From IMG/VR virus record IMGVR_UViG_3300030085_001448, positions 959-46,925 of that record: 45,967 nucleotides of DNA. One strand, written 5' to 3'. The notes under the pieces are model-generated. The model did not search any database and had not been told where the DNA came from. It worked only from the letters and a program-made list of their open reading frames with translations. The position numbers and the translations under genes were made by a program. The DNA is from a virus. Positions 22,693 to 31,719 of this stretch are shown piece after piece; the first letter of the stretch is position 1, and each line of letters begins with the position of its first letter.

Positions 22693-23328
22693 ATGGCAGA
22701 AGTACTTACATCTATGGAGCCAGCAGAACAGCCTGGCGAACTTAATGCTGAAGAGCAGAACTCACTTGAAGTAGGCGAACAGCTTGCACAAGAACAAGAG
22801 ACACTGCTTGCTGGTAAATATGATTCAACTGAGCAGCTTGAGCAAGCTTATCTTGAACTTCAACAAAAGCTTGGCGCTGACGAAGAGGGTGAACCTCAAG
22901 AGGAAGAGCCTGGTGAAGAGCAAGATAGTTATGAAGAAGATGATGGTGAAGAGGTTGAAGGTGGACTAACTGATGAAGACATCGAAGCCCTTCAAGATAT
23001 GGCAGGCGGTGAGCAACAGTACGAGCAGATGCTTGGCTGGGCTAGTGATAACCTGAGTGAAGCAGAGATTGACATGTATGACGATGTCATGGATTCAGGT
23101 GATCCAGCTGCCTGTTTCTTTGCCGTCCAAGCTCTCATGGCTAGGTATGGCGATAGCACTGGTGTAGATGGAGAACTCCTTACTGGCAAGAGTCCAACCA
23201 CTGTTGCTCAGGGATTCCGCAGTCAGGCTGAACTTGTACAGGCTATGTCAGACCCTCGCTATGAATCTGACCCTGCATACAGGTCTGATGTTATTAACAA
23301 ACTAGAAAATTCGGAGATTGACTTCTAA
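22693..23328 (+). CDS. scaffolding protein (T7 gp9-like)
   Basis: A 211-aa, strongly acidic protein between portal and capsid. The middle is almost all Glu, Asp, Gly and Gln (about residues 60-100), with helices on both sides and a C-terminal helix ending NKLENSEIDF. Acidic, helical scaffolding proteins direct capsid assembly and then leave. Its stop overlaps the next ATG. Confidence 0.9.
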   Translation: MAEVLTSMEPAEQPGELNAEEQNSLEVGEQLAQEQETLLAGKYDSTEQLEQAYLELQQKLGADEEGEPQEEEPGEEQDSYEEDDGEEVEGGLTDEDIEALQDMAGGEQQYEQMLGWASDNLSEAEIDMYDDVMDSGDPAACFFAVQALMARYGDSTGVDGELLTGKSPTTVAQGFRSQAELVQAMSDPRYESDPAYRSDVINKLENSEIDF

Positions 23329-23537
23329 TGGGTAAAAAGAAAAAGTTCGGTTTTAGTGATGCACTGGAGATTGCTCAAGGAGCAGCATCAGTTTACGCCG
23401 CTTTTAATTCAGGTAACTCTACAAACCTCGCAGGTTCTGAGGGTGGTAAAACACCAAAGCTTAAAGCGAAGACTAGCAAAAACATCGATCAATCCCCCCT
23501 TGCTAAAGAATATAACCGCAAAAATTTCATGCAGTAA
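23328..23537 (+). CDS. 69-aa basic hypothetical protein
   Basis: Opens MGKKKKFGFSDALEIAQGAA and carries Lys-rich segments and a central small-residue helix. Coupled to its neighbours by TAATG junctions. The location between scaffold and capsid suggests a minor head protein. Not recognised otherwise. Confidence 0.65.
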   Translation: MGKKKKFGFSDALEIAQGAASVYAAFNSGNSTNLAGSEGGKTPKLKAKTSKNIDQSPLAKEYNRKNFMQ

Positions 23538-23650
23538 TGGCTCACCAAAGCAATGTCATGCAGGCGTACGTGACTCGTTACGATCCTGAACCTGAACAAA
23601 AAAAACAACCTACTGAAACTACAAAAAAAGTAATCAATAAAAAGAAATAG
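23537..23650 (+). CDS. 37-aa basic hypothetical protein
   Basis: Starts in a TAATG junction with the previous gene. The product has a Tyr-containing start (MAHQSNVMQAYVTRYDPEP) and a Lys-rich tail. Its stop lies in the hairpin region before the capsid gene. Function unknown. Confidence 0.5.
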   Translation: MAHQSNVMQAYVTRYDPEPEQKKQPTETTKKVINKKK

Positions 23651-23767
23651 CAGATGGTGTAGAGGAGGTTCGATTCCTCCTCCTGCTCTATGGCACTGAG
23701 CCCGTACGCGGATACCTCAGCTGCCGTCTAGACGGTGGGATAGACCACACACTTCAAAGCTTTGAAG
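23649..23767 (+). promoter_or_regulatory. structured leader before the capsid gene
   Basis: AGCAG (23649) and CTGCT (23683) enclose a stem GAGGAGG-TTCGATT-CCTCCTC (23662-23682), which has a T-loop-like TTCRANY loop. Then CTGAG/CTCAG (23696-23720), the perfect palindrome CCGTCTAGACGG (23724-23735) and the perfect 16-bp palindrome CTTCAAAGCTTTGAAG (23752-23767). The gap 23651-23795 holds no gene. A strong promoter or an mRNA-processing site would suit the capsid gene. Confidence 0.5.
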
Positions 23768-23795
23768 AGATTGATTCATACATTCTCTTTTTATA

Positions 23796-24920
23796 ATGGC
23801 ACAACAAAATTCTACGCTGACCACAAGCCTTACACGGCCTGGTCAATCTAACGCTGCGGGTGATGCCCGCGCCCTGTATCTCAAGCTTTTTAGCGGTGAG
23901 ATGTTTAAAGGATTCCAGAACAACACGATTGCTCGGGATCTGATCATGAAGCGTACCCTGAAGAACGGCAAGTCTTTGCAGTTCATCTACACAGGCCGTA
24001 CCAAAAGTGAGTTTCATACGCCTGGCAACAGCATTTTGGGCAACTCTGATGGTGCACCTCCGGTGGCCGAGAAGACCATCACCGTTGATGACCTTCTGAT
24101 CAGCTCAGCCTTCGTCTACAACCTGGATGAAGTCCTCAGCCACTACGACCTGCGTAGCGAGATCTCCCGCAAGATCGGCTATGCACTGGCTGAAAAGTAT
24201 GACCGGCTTGCCTTCCGTGCTGTTGCACGTGGTGCCCGTCAAGCTTCCCCTATCACCAAGTCTGGCTTCGTAGAGCCCGGTGGTACTCAGATTCGCGTGG
24301 GTTCTACCACCAACGATTCTGACGCTTTCTCTTCCTCTGCTCTTGTGTCTGCCTTCTACGACGCAGCAGCTGCTCTCGATGAGAAGGGTGTTTCTTCTGA
24401 CGGACGTGTGGGTGTTCTTAACCCCCGTCAGTACTACGAACTGATCCAAGCTGTTGGTTCCAACGGCCTGGTCAACCGCGATTCTCAAGGCACCGCGCTG
24501 CAAGGCGGCAACGGAATCATTGAGATCGCCGGTATCAAGATCTACAAGTCCATGAACATTCCGTTCCTGGGTAAGTACGGTACTGCTTATGGCGGTACTA
24601 CTGGCGTTACCTCTCCGACCAATGTCGGTTCCTTCGTCGGTGAAACCATGGAAGACGCTTCTGGCGCTCAGACTGGTATCAACAACGATTACGGTACTGC
24701 CGCTGAAGTTGGCGCCAAGTCCTGCGGTCTGATCTTCCAAAAGGAAGCAGCCGGTATGGTCGAAGCCATCGGTCCTCAGGTGCAAGTCACCAGTGGCGAC
24801 GTGTCCGTGGTCTACCAAGGCGACGTGATGCTCGGCCGCTTGGCTTGTGGCGCAGATTATCTGAACCCTGCAGCTTCTGTTGAGCTGTACGTGGGTGCTT
24901 CTGCTCCTTCTGCATTCTGA
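23796..24920 (+). CDS. major capsid protein (T7 gp10-like)
   Basis: A 374-aa protein in the T7 gp10 position, with HK97-type major capsid layout. It begins MAQQNSTLTTSLTRPGQSNA, then the extended N-arm and GEMFKGFQNNTIARDLI, an E-loop-like region, LAEKYDRLAFRAVAR, and RVGVLNPRQYYELIQ later. GC-rich codon choice, with many C-ending codons, differs from the neighbours and is consistent with strong translation. It stands alone between a structured leader and a strong terminator, so its mRNA is probably made in excess. T7 gp10A is 345 aa. Confidence 0.96.
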   Translation: MAQQNSTLTTSLTRPGQSNAAGDARALYLKLFSGEMFKGFQNNTIARDLIMKRTLKNGKSLQFIYTGRTKSEFHTPGNSILGNSDGAPPVAEKTITVDDLLISSAFVYNLDEVLSHYDLRSEISRKIGYALAEKYDRLAFRAVARGARQASPITKSGFVEPGGTQIRVGSTTNDSDAFSSSALVSAFYDAAAALDEKGVSSDGRVGVLNPRQYYELIQAVGSNGLVNRDSQGTALQGGNGIIEIAGIKIYKSMNIPFLGKYGTAYGGTTGVTSPTNVGSFVGETMEDASGAQTGINNDYGTAAEVGAKSCGLIFQKEAAGMVEAIGPQVQVTSGDVSVVYQGDVMLGRLACGADYLNPAASVELYVGASAPSAF

Positions 24921-24936
24921 TTTTATTTATACACAA

Positions 24937-24962
24937 GGGATCCTTCGGGGTCCCTTTTTTTT
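24937..24962 (+). terminator. Rho-independent terminator after the capsid gene
   Basis: GGGATCC-TTCG-GGGTCCC (24937-24954), a seven-pair stem with a UUCG tetraloop and one G-U pair, followed by eight Ts. It is placed as T7's T-phi terminator is, after the capsid gene. Confidence 0.92.
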
Positions 24963-24980
24963 ATTGAACGAGATCTCTTT

Positions 24981-25604
24981 ATGGCTATCCCTAGTTCACC
25001 TACAACTGACCAACTGACTGCAGTAAATGAGATTCTCATGTCTGTAGGCCAAGCTCCTGTCACTAAACTTGAAAACACCAACCCGGACGTTGCGCTTGCT
25101 TTTGAGACGCTCACTAGCGTGTCGCGTGAAGTGCAGGCAGAAGGCTGGACATTCAATAAAGAATATCATTTATCTTCTTTTGTACCTGATGCAACAACAA
25201 AGGAAATCTCTATTCCTTCTGATGTGTTGCAAGTAGATCTATCCAACCATCACGCTAACAAAGACAAAGATGCTGTTCAGCGTAAAGGTAAGTTATATGA
25301 TCGACAAAACCATACATATGAATGGAGTGAAACACCAACCGTAGATGTTGTTTATTTCTATGATTGGGGTGATCTTCCTAAGCCCATTCGTGACTATATC
25401 GTTGCACGTTCAGCAACTATTTTCTCTAGTCGGATTGTAGGTGATCCCACGCAATACCAGCTATTGCAACAGAAGGAGCAATACAACCGTGCAATGGCAA
25501 TGGAATATGAATGCAACCAAGGTGACTATACATTCTTTGGTCATCCTGAAGGTGGCAACTTCTATGTCAGCTACGAACCTTACAACGCACTCTATCGACA
25601 ATAA
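24981..25604 (+). CDS. tail tubular protein A (T7 gp11-like)
   Basis: A 207-aa protein directly after the capsid terminator, close to T7 gp11 (196 aa). It contains a conserved NEILMSVGQAPV-type N-terminus and a later YIVARSATIFSSRIVGD helix. It forms the adaptor ring joining portal to nozzle. It overlaps the tubular B gene by one base (TAATG). Confidence 0.92.
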   Translation: MAIPSSPTTDQLTAVNEILMSVGQAPVTKLENTNPDVALAFETLTSVSREVQAEGWTFNKEYHLSSFVPDATTKEISIPSDVLQVDLSNHHANKDKDAVQRKGKLYDRQNHTYEWSETPTVDVVYFYDWGDLPKPIRDYIVARSATIFSSRIVGDPTQYQLLQQKEQYNRAMAMEYECNQGDYTFFGHPEGGNFYVSYEPYNALYRQ

Positions 25605-27655
25605 TGGCAAACATCACTCAACAAATACCTGATTTCCTGGGTGGTGTATCCACGCAACCTGACGATCAAAAGCTCCCTAATCAAGTATCTGAAATTATTA
25701 ACGGATACCCAGACCCTACTTTCGGTCTTATTAAACGTCCTGGTTTTAGCTGGAAGGCTGACCTTGGTTCATCCACTACCTATGCCACTGGTCATTGGTT
25801 CTATTTCCGTGTCTCTAGTACTGAAGCGTATGTAGGTGTTATTAAGGCTCAGCAAATCAAGCTTTGGAACACTAATGGCACAGCTGCCACCATGACAGGC
25901 GGTTCTAGTCAGACTTACTTAAATGGTAATCACAATGACTTTCATGTCATCTCTAGACAAGATCAAATCATCGTTATTAACAAGACTATTACAACTGCTA
26001 TGTCCTCCACTACTGTTAGTGGTTCTGTTGCAGCTACTGTCGATAGTATTGCCAATCTCCCCGCTGCTAGTTCCAATAGCGGTTCTATTTACAAAGTAAG
26101 TAATACCTCTGCAGCAGAAGATGATTTCTACGTTAAGTCTGATGGTACTACTTGGAATGAAACTGCAAAGCCAGGTATTAAATTAGGCTTGGATAACGCA
26201 ACCATGCCACACAAGTTAGTACGAACCAGTGCTAATAACTTTACCTTCAGTGCTATTACTTATGACAACCGTACTGTTGGTGATGATGTCACTAATCCTA
26301 ATCCAGGATTTATTGGCAAAAAATTGACATATGGTTTCTTTGCTAACAACCGTCTTGGGTTCTTGGCTGGTGACAATGTGACTCTCAGTCAACCTGCACG
26401 TGGAGAAAACTTCTTCAATTACTTCGTCAACTCTGCACAGGTCCAAACTGAAGCAGATCCTATTGACCTTAAGTGTGTAAGTCTTCGTCCAGTTACGTTG
26501 ACTGCGGCAGTACCTGTTTCTCAGGGTGTCGTGCTATTTAGTCAGCAACAGCAGTTCATGCTGTTCTCTGATACTGGTATCCTTAGTCCTTCTCAGGCTG
26601 TTATTAAAAGCATCTCTAACTATGAGGTTGATCCTGTTGTAGCGCCTACTGAGAATGGCACCAACATAGTATTTATCAATAAGACGACTGACTACTGCCG
26701 TGTGTTTGGTATGCAGACACAAGGTCAGGGCGCAAGTCCTTTGTTTGTTGACTTAGGTAAGACTGTAACTCAGTACATTCCTCAGTCAGTATCAGCAATG
26801 TTTTCTGATACTCAAAACTCTTTTATCGGTCTTTACGGTCAGGCAAGTAAAAAGATCTATTACTACAGATCGTACGGTGAAGGTGAACAGACACTTATGC
26901 GCTCATGGTACAGCTGGGAAATGCCTGGCGATGTCCAGTTCTTTGCAACTGATACGGACACCATGATTGCGGTTGTAAAGGGTGTGGATCAAATGACACT
27001 TTTGACTGCACAGCTTAATGCACTTCCTACAAGTACAACCACTGTTTCTGGCAATCCATCGTTTGATTTTATGGTTGCTCCTACATCTAAGACTTACGAT
27101 GTAGCAACTAAGACCACGAAATTATTTGTACCGTTTGAGTTAATTCCAGGTCTTACACCTGTTTGCGTACAAGATGCTACATCAGGCTCCACGCAGTCTG
27201 GTCTATTTCTTACACCTACCACTAGTAGTACAGGTGGTAATCATTTTATTCTCACTGGTAAGGACTACAGTTCTTTAAACTGGAAGGTTGGTTATAAACT
27301 TAACTTCTCTGTTGACTTGCCTAGACTTTACTACAGAAACGGTGACTTTGTCGATTACACAGCATACTTAACTGTTGCACGGATGATGTTTTCAGTTGGT
27401 TTGTCTGGTGAGGTTGAGTTTAAAGTTACCTCTAACAATGAAGCTGAAAAAACCACGGCAGGCGTAATCTTTAATACTGGTTATTCACCGCTTGATCAGG
27501 TGCCAATTGAAGACCGTAATGTCTTTACTGTTCCAATCAATCAACGTAATACTAGCTATTCATTGAAAGTATTTAGCGATACTCCATACATTGTATCTCT
27601 GAACTCAGCTATGTGGGAAGGAAATTATGCAACTAAATACTACAGGAGAGCTTAA
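25604..27655 (+). CDS. tail tubular protein B / nozzle (T7 gp12-like)
   Basis: A 683-aa protein after tubular A; T7 gp12 is 794 aa. The N-terminal QQIPDFLGGVSTQPDDQKLPNQ is the family signature, followed by beta-rich sequence including VLFSQQQQFMLFSDTG. It forms the tail nozzle. The stop overlaps the next gene by one base. Confidence 0.94.
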   Translation: MANITQQIPDFLGGVSTQPDDQKLPNQVSEIINGYPDPTFGLIKRPGFSWKADLGSSTTYATGHWFYFRVSSTEAYVGVIKAQQIKLWNTNGTAATMTGGSSQTYLNGNHNDFHVISRQDQIIVINKTITTAMSSTTVSGSVAATVDSIANLPAASSNSGSIYKVSNTSAAEDDFYVKSDGTTWNETAKPGIKLGLDNATMPHKLVRTSANNFTFSAITYDNRTVGDDVTNPNPGFIGKKLTYGFFANNRLGFLAGDNVTLSQPARGENFFNYFVNSAQVQTEADPIDLKCVSLRPVTLTAAVPVSQGVVLFSQQQQFMLFSDTGILSPSQAVIKSISNYEVDPVVAPTENGTNIVFINKTTDYCRVFGMQTQGQGASPLFVDLGKTVTQYIPQSVSAMFSDTQNSFIGLYGQASKKIYYYRSYGEGEQTLMRSWYSWEMPGDVQFFATDTDTMIAVVKGVDQMTLLTAQLNALPTSTTTVSGNPSFDFMVAPTSKTYDVATKTTKLFVPFELIPGLTPVCVQDATSGSTQSGLFLTPTTSSTGGNHFILTGKDYSSLNWKVGYKLNFSVDLPRLYYRNGDFVDYTAYLTVARMMFSVGLSGEVEFKVTSNNEAEKTTAGVIFNTGYSPLDQVPIEDRNVFTVPINQRNTSYSLKVFSDTPYIVSLNSAMWEGNYATKYYRRA

Positions 27656-28908
27656 TGGCTAGTAACACTAAAAAGATATACAAGGCTAATAAACAGACTG
27701 GTCTCAGTAATTACGAGCAAAGCCTTAATAGGTTTTATTCGTCACAATACCAAAACAAGGTAGACAAGGAGCTTCGTGACGAACAAGCGAAGGATACTTA
27801 TAAGCTCAATATGCAGATTCGCGATCAACGCGAAAACGCCAAACTAGAAGCTTTTGAGAAGTCCGAGGACCGGTTTGTTGACCAGCTAATCTTTAATCAG
27901 AAAGCTGAACAAGAAGCTCTTGAAGGTGAAGAAAAAGTCTTTAATGAACGCATCCTTGCAAATGCATTTGAGACTGACGAAAATAACCTTGCATATCAAA
28001 AACAAATTATTGATAGCAGGTATGAATACGATGCAGCCGAAAGAGGCATCAGCGATGCTATTGCCAGTAATACAACAAATAAGGCTCTTATCTCCTTAGG
28101 TGCTGAGCAAGATACAGCACAAGTTGAAGGTCAGAAAAAGTCTCTTAAGCTACGTCAACAAGAAGCTAGAGCAGAAACTAATACACAGCAATACCAAAAC
28201 CGGCTCAGATCGCTTCAAGAAGAAGGTGTATCACGTGCTCGTGGCCGAGCTGGTAAAACTGCTCAACGGTCACTGCAATCCATTAAAGCGTTAGCTGGCG
28301 TCAACTCTGCATTAATTGCTGATCGGTTGACTAAATCTGAACAAGCTATCGAAATTGAAAGGGAGATCATCAACGCTCAGTTAGGTGAAAAAGGGTACAT
28401 TGAAAGAGGGAGGCAGCTCCGTGAGCAACAGTCAGAACAGCGAAAGACAAGTACTGTTGATAATTTAAAAGCACAACAGGACCAAGTAGCTAAGTCACTT
28501 GGTATTACTACTGAACAGTTCAACATGACTCGTGAGCAATTGGGTAGATCACTGTTGTCTGCTGCTGATTCTTACGAGAAGCGTGTCTCTTCTATCAAAC
28601 AACAGAAGTTTGCTGCTGACATGCAGGCTTATGCCCAGCGTCAATTGCAGCCACGTGTTCAACCAGCTATTCCTAAACCGTTTGAAACTAAACAACCGCT
28701 AGCAATTAAACCGCCAAGACCTGTCAAACCTGTTTGGTCTAAGTATTCAGGTACAACGGCACAGGATACTAATCCCGTCTTGCAGGGTATTTCTGGTGTC
28801 GCTGGGGTTGTAAGTACTGTCGGTATGGTGTCAGGACAGCCAGTTGTAGCGGGAGTCGCCGCTGGTGTCAGCTTTGGTGCACAGTTACTTGACCAATATG
28901 TTTTCTAA
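27655..28908 (+). CDS. internal virion protein, gp14 position
   Basis: A 417-aa protein at the place of T7 gp14 (196 aa). Most of it is a long charged alpha-helical coiled coil. The C-terminal 45 residues (GISGVAGVVSTVGMVSGQP and following) are hydrophobic and glycine-rich, suiting membrane insertion. In T7, gp14 makes the outer-membrane channel of the ejected DNA translocation tube. Assignment is by position and composition. Confidence 0.75.
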   Translation: MASNTKKIYKANKQTGLSNYEQSLNRFYSSQYQNKVDKELRDEQAKDTYKLNMQIRDQRENAKLEAFEKSEDRFVDQLIFNQKAEQEALEGEEKVFNERILANAFETDENNLAYQKQIIDSRYEYDAAERGISDAIASNTTNKALISLGAEQDTAQVEGQKKSLKLRQQEARAETNTQQYQNRLRSLQEEGVSRARGRAGKTAQRSLQSIKALAGVNSALIADRLTKSEQAIEIEREIINAQLGEKGYIERGRQLREQQSEQRKTSTVDNLKAQQDQVAKSLGITTEQFNMTREQLGRSLLSAADSYEKRVSSIKQQKFAADMQAYAQRQLQPRVQPAIPKPFETKQPLAIKPPRPVKPVWSKYSGTTAQDTNPVLQGISGVAGVVSTVGMVSGQPVVAGVAAGVSFGAQLLDQYVF

Positions 28909-28914
28909 TTAACT

Positions 28915-31719
28915 ATGTCTAAATTTCAAGGGTACGCCCAAGAAAATAGAGGGTTCAACCCTGTACAGGTTCCCGATACATCTAGACGCATCCTTGAACA
29001 GGCAGAAGAAACCGTACGCGGTCTTCAAGCTGTACGAGATGCTGATATTGCGAACACTGCAGCTTATCTGAATTCCTTCCATAAAGCTTTAGATCAGGAG
29101 GGTGAGTCTCGTAGTGAGGCTTACCGGATGATGAATCTCAATAACGAGGTTCGGAAAGACAACGCTAAAATTAAACTTGAAGAAGCAGAAGCTCGTCGTA
29201 AGCTTGCTGGTCAAAACCGTGAGGCTATCTACAAAGGTCTTGCAGAATTCAGTAAGACTGCAGCACAGGCTGTTGTAAGTTATCAAAAAGAAAAGTTTGA
29301 TAATGAATACAACGAAGAATTAACAAGGCTCTACTCACAAGACCTTGCTGATCGTAAGGATGCAGAGGGTTATATTGCTGATAAATTCACCAATGAAAAC
29401 CTAGATATTCAATCTACTCAAGTTTTGGCTGGTGCTGCTGCCGCTGAAGAAGCGGGTGCAGATCCTCTTCAAGTCGCAGAAATGCGCCAAAACACACACG
29501 GTTTAAGTACAGCAATTAAAAAAGCTCGTCTTGATTTTGCAGCAGAACGTTGGGGTGTTTATCTTCAGCAAAAATTTGCTAGCGATACGGAAACCCAAAT
29601 CAAACTCTATGGTCCTAACGGTGGATTTATAGACGGCACTCCTTCTCAGGCTGTGTCTAGTCGTGACAAGGCATTCGTTGCTCAACAGCTGCTTACCAGT
29701 TTCATGAAAGAAAATGGTATGTACGGTATTAAGGCATCCATGCTTGTCCCTGCATTACGTAAAATGCGTGCGGGAACAGACTCTCTTGTTTCTTCTGCTC
29801 TTCAGAATGAAATCAATCTGCAAAAACTCGATAAGATTCAAGCTTTAGAAAACTCTATTTTCCAAAGTAGGGTCGAGCCTAGTGCAGCAAGACGGTTCCA
29901 TAAAGCATTTGCTGGTCTTCAATTTCTTCTTCCCAACGGAAGACAGGAAGCACGTGAACGTCTTTTCAAATTAATGGAGACACCACGTCAGATTGTCAAT
30001 GGTGTACCTGTTGGATTTAGTGATGATGAGATTACTGAAATTGCTAACTCCACACTCCCGTCAATGGGAAACAAAACGCTTGCTGAACTCTTTCCAACTG
30101 ATTTTCTGAGAATCAATCAGCAACGTGCTCAGCGTGTCTACAACCGTTATACAGCTGAGACACGGGCTGAAGATATGGCTATTGATAAAAACTTTAAACA
30201 GCTCCAACAGACTCTAGTTGCTGATGTCACTGAAGGTGATAACCAACTAGATCTTTCTGACGAGAACATTGATGCTCAAATTACTGAGTACACAAAGCTC
30301 GGGCCTAAGTACAATAATCACGTAAAGCTGTTGCAAAGCTTCCGTCAATTTACTCCTGAAGCTGTAGCTGAAGAACCGTTTGTAGAGCAGGCAGAGGAAA
30401 AGATTAAGTATGGTCTTATGACTGCTGAGGAGGCCATGCAGCTTCCTGTTTCCTACGAAACTCGTGTTGAATTAGCTAAGAAAGCTCAAGAAACCAATTC
30501 AATATCTGCTTCTAAAACTCATCGTACTGAAGCTGAGGATCACATCAAAGCTTACTTACGTGACCGTGCAAAAGATCATGGTGGTAAAACCACTCACCGT
30601 TCTTTACATGTCATGACTCAGTACGCATCTAATAAATTTGCTACTGACTACATCACTGCACGTCGTAACGGCTTAACTGAACAACAGGCTTACGACGACG
30701 CTATCGGTAAGTTTAATACAGAGTTTGATAAAGAACAGAGCGGTATGTATGCCATCGATAATAACTATGCCAAGGATGGTTTCCGCTCTGGCGTTTATAA
30801 GCACTTTAAAGCAAAAGAAGCAAAAACTAGTGACTATGAAGCAACCGCTACTCGTATTAACGAAACCCTCACACAGAATCGCTCTGATATCTCTACTCAG
30901 CTTGTCGATATTGATCCCCTTAAAAAAGTAGCTCAGCAGCTCGATACTGGTCAAAAACCAACAATTGTTCCTCAAATTCAAATGGTACAGCGATTAGCTA
31001 GAAAGCCTGATGGTTCTAGTTATAGCTATGCAGAAGTATTAATGAGGCAGATGGAAGCTCATGGAATAAAAGCTCCTGAGAATATCGAAGCTGCTATTGA
31101 GATGGAGAATGTAATTCCTCCACGTTATTCATTCCTACGTAACTACCCTTCTCCCACCAACACTGACATTATGATTATGTCTGCTGGTGGTCAGTCGGTT
31201 TATAACCGTAACTATCAAGTTACTCCAACACAATCACAAGCCTTAGATGTGTTGGGTAAGTATGAGTCCGATCCTGTTGGAAGCTACAACGCAATGAATG
31301 AAGGTGGAGCTGACGGTGGTCGCACAGTTGTTGGTCGTAGTGGTCCCAGTCAAGGGATTATTGGTGCCAACTTGGTTGACTTAACTGTGGGTCAGGTTAT
31401 CGAGTTACAGAAAGCCGGTCGTATTCATGCTGCTGGTCGTTATCAATTTATTGGTAACACTTTGCCTGGTGTTGTACAACGTGCTGGTGTCCCGCTTGAT
31501 GCCCGGTTCAACGAACGTACTCAGGATCTTCTGGGTCTGACGCTGCTTCGGGAGCGTGGTATCCAACCTTGGATCGGTCCTTCTGATAAAGCCACGCCCA
31601 GGGAACGAGCAATCATCGAAGCTGCGCGTGCACAACCTATTTCATTCGGCCCTTCTCCCTGGCAGCAAAGTCAAAATATGAACCCAGAAGTTGTTGAACG
31701 TCTTACTCCTGCTAACTAA
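28915..31719 (+). CDS. internal virion protein with C-terminal muramidase-like domain, gp15 position
   Basis: A 934-aa protein in the T7 gp15 position (747 aa). Residues 1-780 are helical, charged and repetitive. From about 775 a separate compact domain begins: LGKYESDPVGSYNAMNEGG, then IHAAGRYQFIGNTLPGVVQ. The AAGRYQF element and the Glu upstream match phage muramidase or transglycosylase domains. In T7 the wall-cutting domain is in gp16 instead. The enzyme would open the peptidoglycan during DNA entry. Stop overlaps the next ATG. Confidence 0.82.
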   Translation: MSKFQGYAQENRGFNPVQVPDTSRRILEQAEETVRGLQAVRDADIANTAAYLNSFHKALDQEGESRSEAYRMMNLNNEVRKDNAKIKLEEAEARRKLAGQNREAIYKGLAEFSKTAAQAVVSYQKEKFDNEYNEELTRLYSQDLADRKDAEGYIADKFTNENLDIQSTQVLAGAAAAEEAGADPLQVAEMRQNTHGLSTAIKKARLDFAAERWGVYLQQKFASDTETQIKLYGPNGGFIDGTPSQAVSSRDKAFVAQQLLTSFMKENGMYGIKASMLVPALRKMRAGTDSLVSSALQNEINLQKLDKIQALENSIFQSRVEPSAARRFHKAFAGLQFLLPNGRQEARERLFKLMETPRQIVNGVPVGFSDDEITEIANSTLPSMGNKTLAELFPTDFLRINQQRAQRVYNRYTAETRAEDMAIDKNFKQLQQTLVADVTEGDNQLDLSDENIDAQITEYTKLGPKYNNHVKLLQSFRQFTPEAVAEEPFVEQAEEKIKYGLMTAEEAMQLPVSYETRVELAKKAQETNSISASKTHRTEAEDHIKAYLRDRAKDHGGKTTHRSLHVMTQYASNKFATDYITARRNGLTEQQAYDDAIGKFNTEFDKEQSGMYAIDNNYAKDGFRSGVYKHFKAKEAKTSDYEATATRINETLTQNRSDISTQLVDIDPLKKVAQQLDTGQKPTIVPQIQMVQRLARKPDGSSYSYAEVLMRQMEAHGIKAPENIEAAIEMENVIPPRYSFLRNYPSPTNTDIMIMSAGGQSVYNRNYQVTPTQSQALDVLGKYESDPVGSYNAMNEGGADGGRTVVGRSGPSQGIIGANLVDLTVGQVIELQKAGRIHAAGRYQFIGNTLPGVVQRAGVPLDARFNERTQDLLGLTLLRERGIQPWIGPSDKATPRERAIIEAARAQPISFGPSPWQQSQNMNPEVVERLTPAN

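Noticed and set aside
24105-24818. A 237-aa antisense frame over the capsid gene
   Set aside because: It lies wholly within a certain capsid gene and no homology or start signal is visible.
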